Assembly: GCA_004557185.1 (NCBI GenBank)
Contig: SFEP01000080.1
Span: 1-8,738, forward strand
Direction: 5' to 3'
Source: Bacteroidales bacterium
Lineage (GTDB): Bacteria > Bacteroidota > Bacteroidia > Bacteroidales > Bacteroidaceae
Length of the DNA: 8,738 bases
Every line of letters starts with the position of its first letter. Position 1 is the stretch's first letter. This document shows, in pieces, positions 5,985 through 8,738 of the stretch. The position numbers and the translations under genes are program-made. The notes beneath the pieces were generated by a model that saw only the letters and a list, made by a program, of their open reading frames with translations, made no database searches and was not told where the DNA came from.

Positions 5985-7544
5985 ATGAACGGACGACTCC
6001 TCTGGGTTGACGACGAAATTGATATGCTCAAGGCACATATCCTTTTTTTGCAGAAGAAAGGATACGACGTGGCCACAGCCTCCAACGGGCCCGATGCGCT
6101 CGACATGTGCCGAGAGGAGAGTTTCGACCTCATTCTCCTCGACGAAAACATGCCCGGCCTCTCAGGGATCGAAACCCTCATGCGCCTCAAGGAACTCTTG
6201 CCGCTGGTGCCCGTGGTCATGGTCACCAAAAACGAGGAAGAGGACATTATGGACCAAGCCATCGGCTCTAAAATTGCCGACTACCTCATCAAGCCCGTCA
6301 ATCCCAACCAAATTCTGCTCACACTCAAAAAGAACATTCACCAGCGCGAAATTGTGCAAGAAGTCACGCAAACCGGCTACCGCCAGGACTTCACACGCAT
6401 CGGCATGCAAATAAGCGACTCCCTCACACCCGAGGAGTGGAAGGAACTCTACAAAAGGCTCGTGTACTGGGAACTCGAACTCTCGGCCACCGACAGCACC
6501 ATGAACGACATGCTGCGTATGCAAAAGGAGGAGGCCAACGCACACTACGCACGCTTCGTGCGAAAAAACTACGAAGCATGGCTCACCAGCCCCGACACCC
6601 GTCCGATCATGAGCCACGACGTGTTTCGCAAACGCATCTTCCCCATGCTCAGCGCAGGGCGCAAGGTCTTTCTGCTCGTGCTCGACAATTTCCGCTTCGA
6701 CCAGTGGCGCGCCCTCTCGCAGGAACTCGCCGACGACTTCGACGTCGACGAAGACCTCTACTTCAGCATCCTGCCCACCGCCACACAGTATGCCCGCAAC
6801 GCCATCTTCGCCGGACTCATGCCCTTGCAAATCAAGGAAATGTATCCCGAACTGTGGGTCGACGAAGAAGAGGAAGAGGGAAAAAACCTCAACGAGCAGG
6901 CACTCATTGAGCGCCAAATGGAGCGCTACCGCCGCAAGGAGGCCTTCACCTATCACAAGGTAAACGATGCCGCAGCCACCGAAAAAATTCTGCAACAGAT
7001 GAAGCAGATGGAGGCTTGTGCGCTCAACGTGCTCGTCATCAACTTCATCGACATTCTCAGTCACGCCCGCACCGAGTCGCAAATGGTGCGCGAGTTGGCC
7101 GGCAACGAGAGTGCCTACCGCAGCATCACCCTCTCGTGGTTCAGGCACTCGGGCATCAAGGACCTCTTCACGCGCCTCGCTACCATGGACTGCGACGTCG
7201 TCATCACCACCGACCACGGCAGCATACGCGTCGACACACCGACCAAGGTGGTGGGCGACCGAAACGTGAACACCAACCTGCGTTACAAATTGGGCAAAAA
7301 CCTCTCCTACAACGCCAAGGAGGTGGTGGAGGCCCGCCGCCCCGCCCTCATGCAACTGCCGCAGCCCAACCTCTCCACCACCTACATCTTTGCCACGGGC
7401 CAGCGCTTCTTTGCCTACCCCAACAACTACAACCACTACGTGCAGTACTACCGCGACACCTTCCAGCACGGAGGCATCAGTCTCGAAGAAATGCTCGTTC
7501 CCCTCGTCACCCTGCATCCCAAGCGCGCTCCCCGCAAGTCGTAG
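5985..7544 (+). CDS. porX: PorX: response regulator fused to a PglZ alkaline-phosphatase-like domain
   Basis: The 519-residue protein matches PorX, the response regulator that with the sensor kinase PorY and an ECF sigma factor controls T9SS genes in Porphyromonas gingivalis. The receiver domain (about 1-120) has acidic residues Asp9/Asp10, the phosphoacceptor Asp53 in LLLDENMPG, Thr81 and Lys103 in LIKPVNP. A helical linker (about 120-205) follows. The PglZ domain starts near 225 and keeps the residues expected of the alkaline phosphatase superfamily. These are Asp234 in LVLDNFRFDQW, Thr265/Thr267 in LPTATQYAR (nucleophile region), Asp356 and His360 in NFIDILSH, Asp410-His411 in TTDHGS, and His495 in FQHGGISLEEM. 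Published PorX work reports phosphodiesterase activity on oligonucleotides. There is no DNA-binding domain. An acidic run VDEEEEEGK lies at 292-300. The gene follows the antiporter by 48 bases with no clear promoter of its own. PorX-like proteins also occur in species without T9SS, so its presence alone does not prove secretion. Confidence 0.93.
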   Translation: MNGRLLWVDDEIDMLKAHILFLQKKGYDVATASNGPDALDMCREESFDLILLDENMPGLSGIETLMRLKELLPLVPVVMVTKNEEEDIMDQAIGSKIADYLIKPVNPNQILLTLKKNIHQREIVQEVTQTGYRQDFTRIGMQISDSLTPEEWKELYKRLVYWELELSATDSTMNDMLRMQKEEANAHYARFVRKNYEAWLTSPDTRPIMSHDVFRKRIFPMLSAGRKVFLLVLDNFRFDQWRALSQELADDFDVDEDLYFSILPTATQYARNAIFAGLMPLQIKEMYPELWVDEEEEEGKNLNEQALIERQMERYRRKEAFTYHKVNDAAATEKILQQMKQMEACALNVLVINFIDILSHARTESQMVRELAGNESAYRSITLSWFRHSGIKDLFTRLATMDCDVVITTDHGSIRVDTPTKVVGDRNVNTNLRYKLGKNLSYNAKEVVEARRPALMQLPQPNLSTTYIFATGQRFFAYPNNYNHYVQYYRDTFQHGGISLEEMLVPLVTLHPKRAPRKS

Positions 7545-7567
7545 CAGCGACGCACCACTACATAGAT

Positions 7568-7633
7568 GCCGTGGGAAAAACTTACCCCGCCGTGGACACT
7601 TTCTTCCACGGCGGGGTAAGTTTTTCCCACGGC
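7568..7633. repeat. Perfect 29-bp inverted repeat with 8-base loop between convergent genes
   Basis: The arm at 7568-7596 begins GCCGTGGGAAAAAC and ends CCGCCGTGGA. Its exact reverse complement is at 7605-7633, around the loop CACTTTCT. Each arm holds two CCGTGG boxes 21 bases apart, at 7569 and 7590, mirrored as CCACGG at 7606 and 7627. The element lies 23 bases after the porX stop and 78 bases before the LRR gene stop. It could act as a bidirectional terminator, although no T tract follows directly. The internal box pattern and unusual length suggest a dispersed palindromic repeat (REP- or MITE-like). Copy number elsewhere is unknown. Confidence 0.85.
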
Positions 7634-7654
7634 GGCCTGTTTTTACGGCCATGT

Positions 7655-7666
7655 CAAGCCGGCTTG
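7655..7666. other. 12-bp perfect palindrome CAAGCCGGCTTG
   Basis: A short self-complementary sequence lies 22 bases after the large hairpin and before the stop of the LRR gene, followed by TTTC on the plus strand. It might add to transcription termination of porX. It is short enough to be chance. Confidence 0.3.
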
Positions 7667-7710
7667 TTTCGGATGGTTACGTCTATGTGACGGACTGTCC
7701 TTTCGTGCGG

Positions 7711-8738
7711 TCACTTCAGCACCTTGCGCGTAGTGCCATCGGAGTAGCGCACGATGACCGCGCCGCGTTGTTTTCCGTTGATTAGTTTGCCATTCAGGCC
7801 GTAGTAGCCGACAATGGTGGGTGCAGTCTTGTCTGTCCCCACTTCTTCTATGTCGGTGGGCATAACCACAATCTCATATGCGCTCCAAGGATTGTGAGCT
7901 TGATAGGCAGTCTTGGCATCTTCGTCCACCACATAGATTGTTTCTAACGGAGTGTCATCATATCTCCAATTTCCTGATCTGGGAGGTGTGGAGGGGAGCA
8001 TATAGATGGCGGTCAAACTGCTGCAACCCGAGAAGCAGTAATGTCCCAAACTCGTGACGGAGTTGCCAATGGTAATGGCGGTCAAACTGCTGCAACCCGA
8101 GAAGCACCATGCTCCCAAACTCGTGACGGAGTTGGGAATGGTGATGGCGGTCAAACTGCTGCAACCACAGAAGCAGTTTTCTCCCAACCACGTGACGGAG
8201 TTGGGAATGGTGATGGCGGTCAAACTGCTGCAACCAAAGAAGCAACCTTCTCCCAACCACGTGACGGAGTTGGGAATGGTGATGGCGGTCAAACTGCTGC
8301 AATCAGCGAAGCACCATTCTCCTAAACTCGTGACGGAGTTGGGAATGGTGATGGCGGTCAAACTGCTGCAATGAGCGAAGCACCATTCTCCCAAACTCGT
8401 GACGGAGTTGGGAATGGTGATGGCGGTCAAACTGCTGCAATCTGCGAAGCATTCATCTCCCAAACTCGTGACGGAGTTGGGAATGGTGATGGCGGTCAAA
8501 CTGCTGCAACCAGAGAAGCAGGCATAGCCCAAAATCTTGACGGAGTTGGGAATGGTGATGGCGGTCAAATTGCTGCAACAATAGAAGCACCATTCTCCCA
8601 AACTCGTGACGGAGTTGGGAATGGTGATGGAGGTCAAATTGCTGCAATCAGCAAAGCAGAAATCTCCCAAACTCGTGACGGAGTTGGGAATGGTGATGGA
8701 GGTCAAACTGCTGCAACCATAGAAGCAGCGGTCTCCCA
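7711..8738 (-). CDS. BspA-like leucine-rich repeat protein, N-terminus outside the window
   Basis: The frame is open through the right edge, so the true start and any signal peptide lie outside. About 342 residues are visible. They begin within a repeat (LGDRCFYGCSS), followed by ten full 23-residue units. The consensus is LTAITIPNSVTSLG, then two variable residues, CF, two variable residues, CSS. This is the LRR_5/BspA family, known from surface proteins of oral and gut Bacteroidota and from protozoa, often linked to adhesion. After the repeats comes a cap with TPP and ETIYVVDEDAKTAYQAHNPW, a usual end for this family. The last 35 or so residues, with VGYYGLNGKL and VIVRYSDGTTRKVLK, resemble short C-terminal tails of secreted Prevotella-type proteins and may be a sorting or anchoring signal. 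Binding partner unknown. The base composition is less GC-rich than in the neighbours. It is convergent with porX. Confidence 0.88.
   Translation of the reverse strand, partial: GDRCFYGCSSLTSITIPNSVTSLGDFCFADCSNLTSITIPNSVTSLGEWCFYCCSNLTAITIPNSVKILGYACFSGCSSLTAITIPNSVTSLGDECFADCSSLTAITIPNSVTSLGEWCFAHCSSLTAITIPNSVTSLGEWCFADCSSLTAITIPNSVTWLGEGCFFGCSSLTAITIPNSVTWLGENCFCGCSSLTAITIPNSVTSLGAWCFSGCSSLTAITIGNSVTSLGHYCFSGCSSLTAIYMLPSTPPRSGNWRYDDTPLETIYVVDEDAKTAYQAHNPWSAYEIVVMPTDIEEVGTDKTAPTIVGYYGLNGKLINGKQRGAVIVRYSDGTTRKVLK
8008..8738 (-). repeat. Tandem 69-bp repeats encoding LRR units (10.6 copies visible)
   Basis: Copies begin every 69 bases at 8008, 8077, 8146, 8215 and so on to 8698, with no indels. 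Each encodes one 23-residue LRR. Most of the unit is identical between copies, including the core GACGGAGTTGGGAATGGTGA. Differences concentrate in the stretch coding for the residues around CF and before CS. The copy nearest the C-terminus (8008-8076) is slightly diverged, and the two most N-terminal full copies share a GCC-to-TCC change (Ala to Ser). The array continues beyond the window. Confidence 0.95.

Noticed and set aside
6162..7652. 496-codon open frame antisense to porX, running through the hairpin
   Set aside because: It is a shadow of porX in GC-rich DNA. Its N-terminus is only the translated inverted repeat, and no family features are seen.
8008..8738. Regular repeats as a CRISPR array
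   Set aside because: The 69-bp units are contiguous, in frame and lack unique spacers. They encode LRR units.
8008..8738. Variable codons as a diversity-generating retroelement target
   Set aside because: Changes involve all four bases rather than template adenines, and no reverse transcriptase or template repeat is in the window.

Overview
The window most likely comes from a GC-rich member of the Bacteroidota, probably Bacteroidales near Prevotella and its relatives. Four things point there: an intact PorX-type response regulator fused to a PglZ domain, a BspA-like 23-residue leucine-rich-repeat protein, an exact Bacteroidota -7 promoter element (TAATTTTG with TTG 21 bases upstream), and the lack of Shine-Dalgarno sequences before the genes. 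No rRNA, tRNA, transposase or CRISPR array is visible.

Left half (1-3556, all minus strand). In transcription order this holds asd (aspartate-semialdehyde dehydrogenase), a two-domain mannose-1-phosphate guanylyltransferase with a C-terminal cupin, and a PAPS-type sulfotransferase that runs off the left edge. A perfect 12-bp hairpin lies between asd and the guanylyltransferase. The sulfotransferase has no ATG or GTG start. The last two genes fit the making and decoration of a surface glycan or lipid; asd is a housekeeping enzyme of the lysine/threonine/methionine and diaminopimelate pathway.

Divergent region (3557-3884). The asd side carries a GC-rich leader of about 140 nt with several interchangeable CCTGCC/GGCAGG arms. 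The other side carries a well-formed promoter for the plus-strand genes.

Right half (3885-7544, plus strand). A CPA2-type cation:proton antiporter with a C-terminal universal-stress-like region is followed 48 bases later by porX, probably in one transcript. In bacteria with a type IX secretion system (T9SS), PorX controls expression of that system.

Right edge (7545-8738). A perfect 29-bp inverted repeat sits between the convergent ends of porX and the LRR gene. The LRR gene (minus strand, 5' end outside the window) is built of nearly identical 69-bp repeats. Its C-terminal tail resembles those of secreted Bacteroidota proteins. A PorX-controlled secretion link between these two neighbours is possible but is inference.
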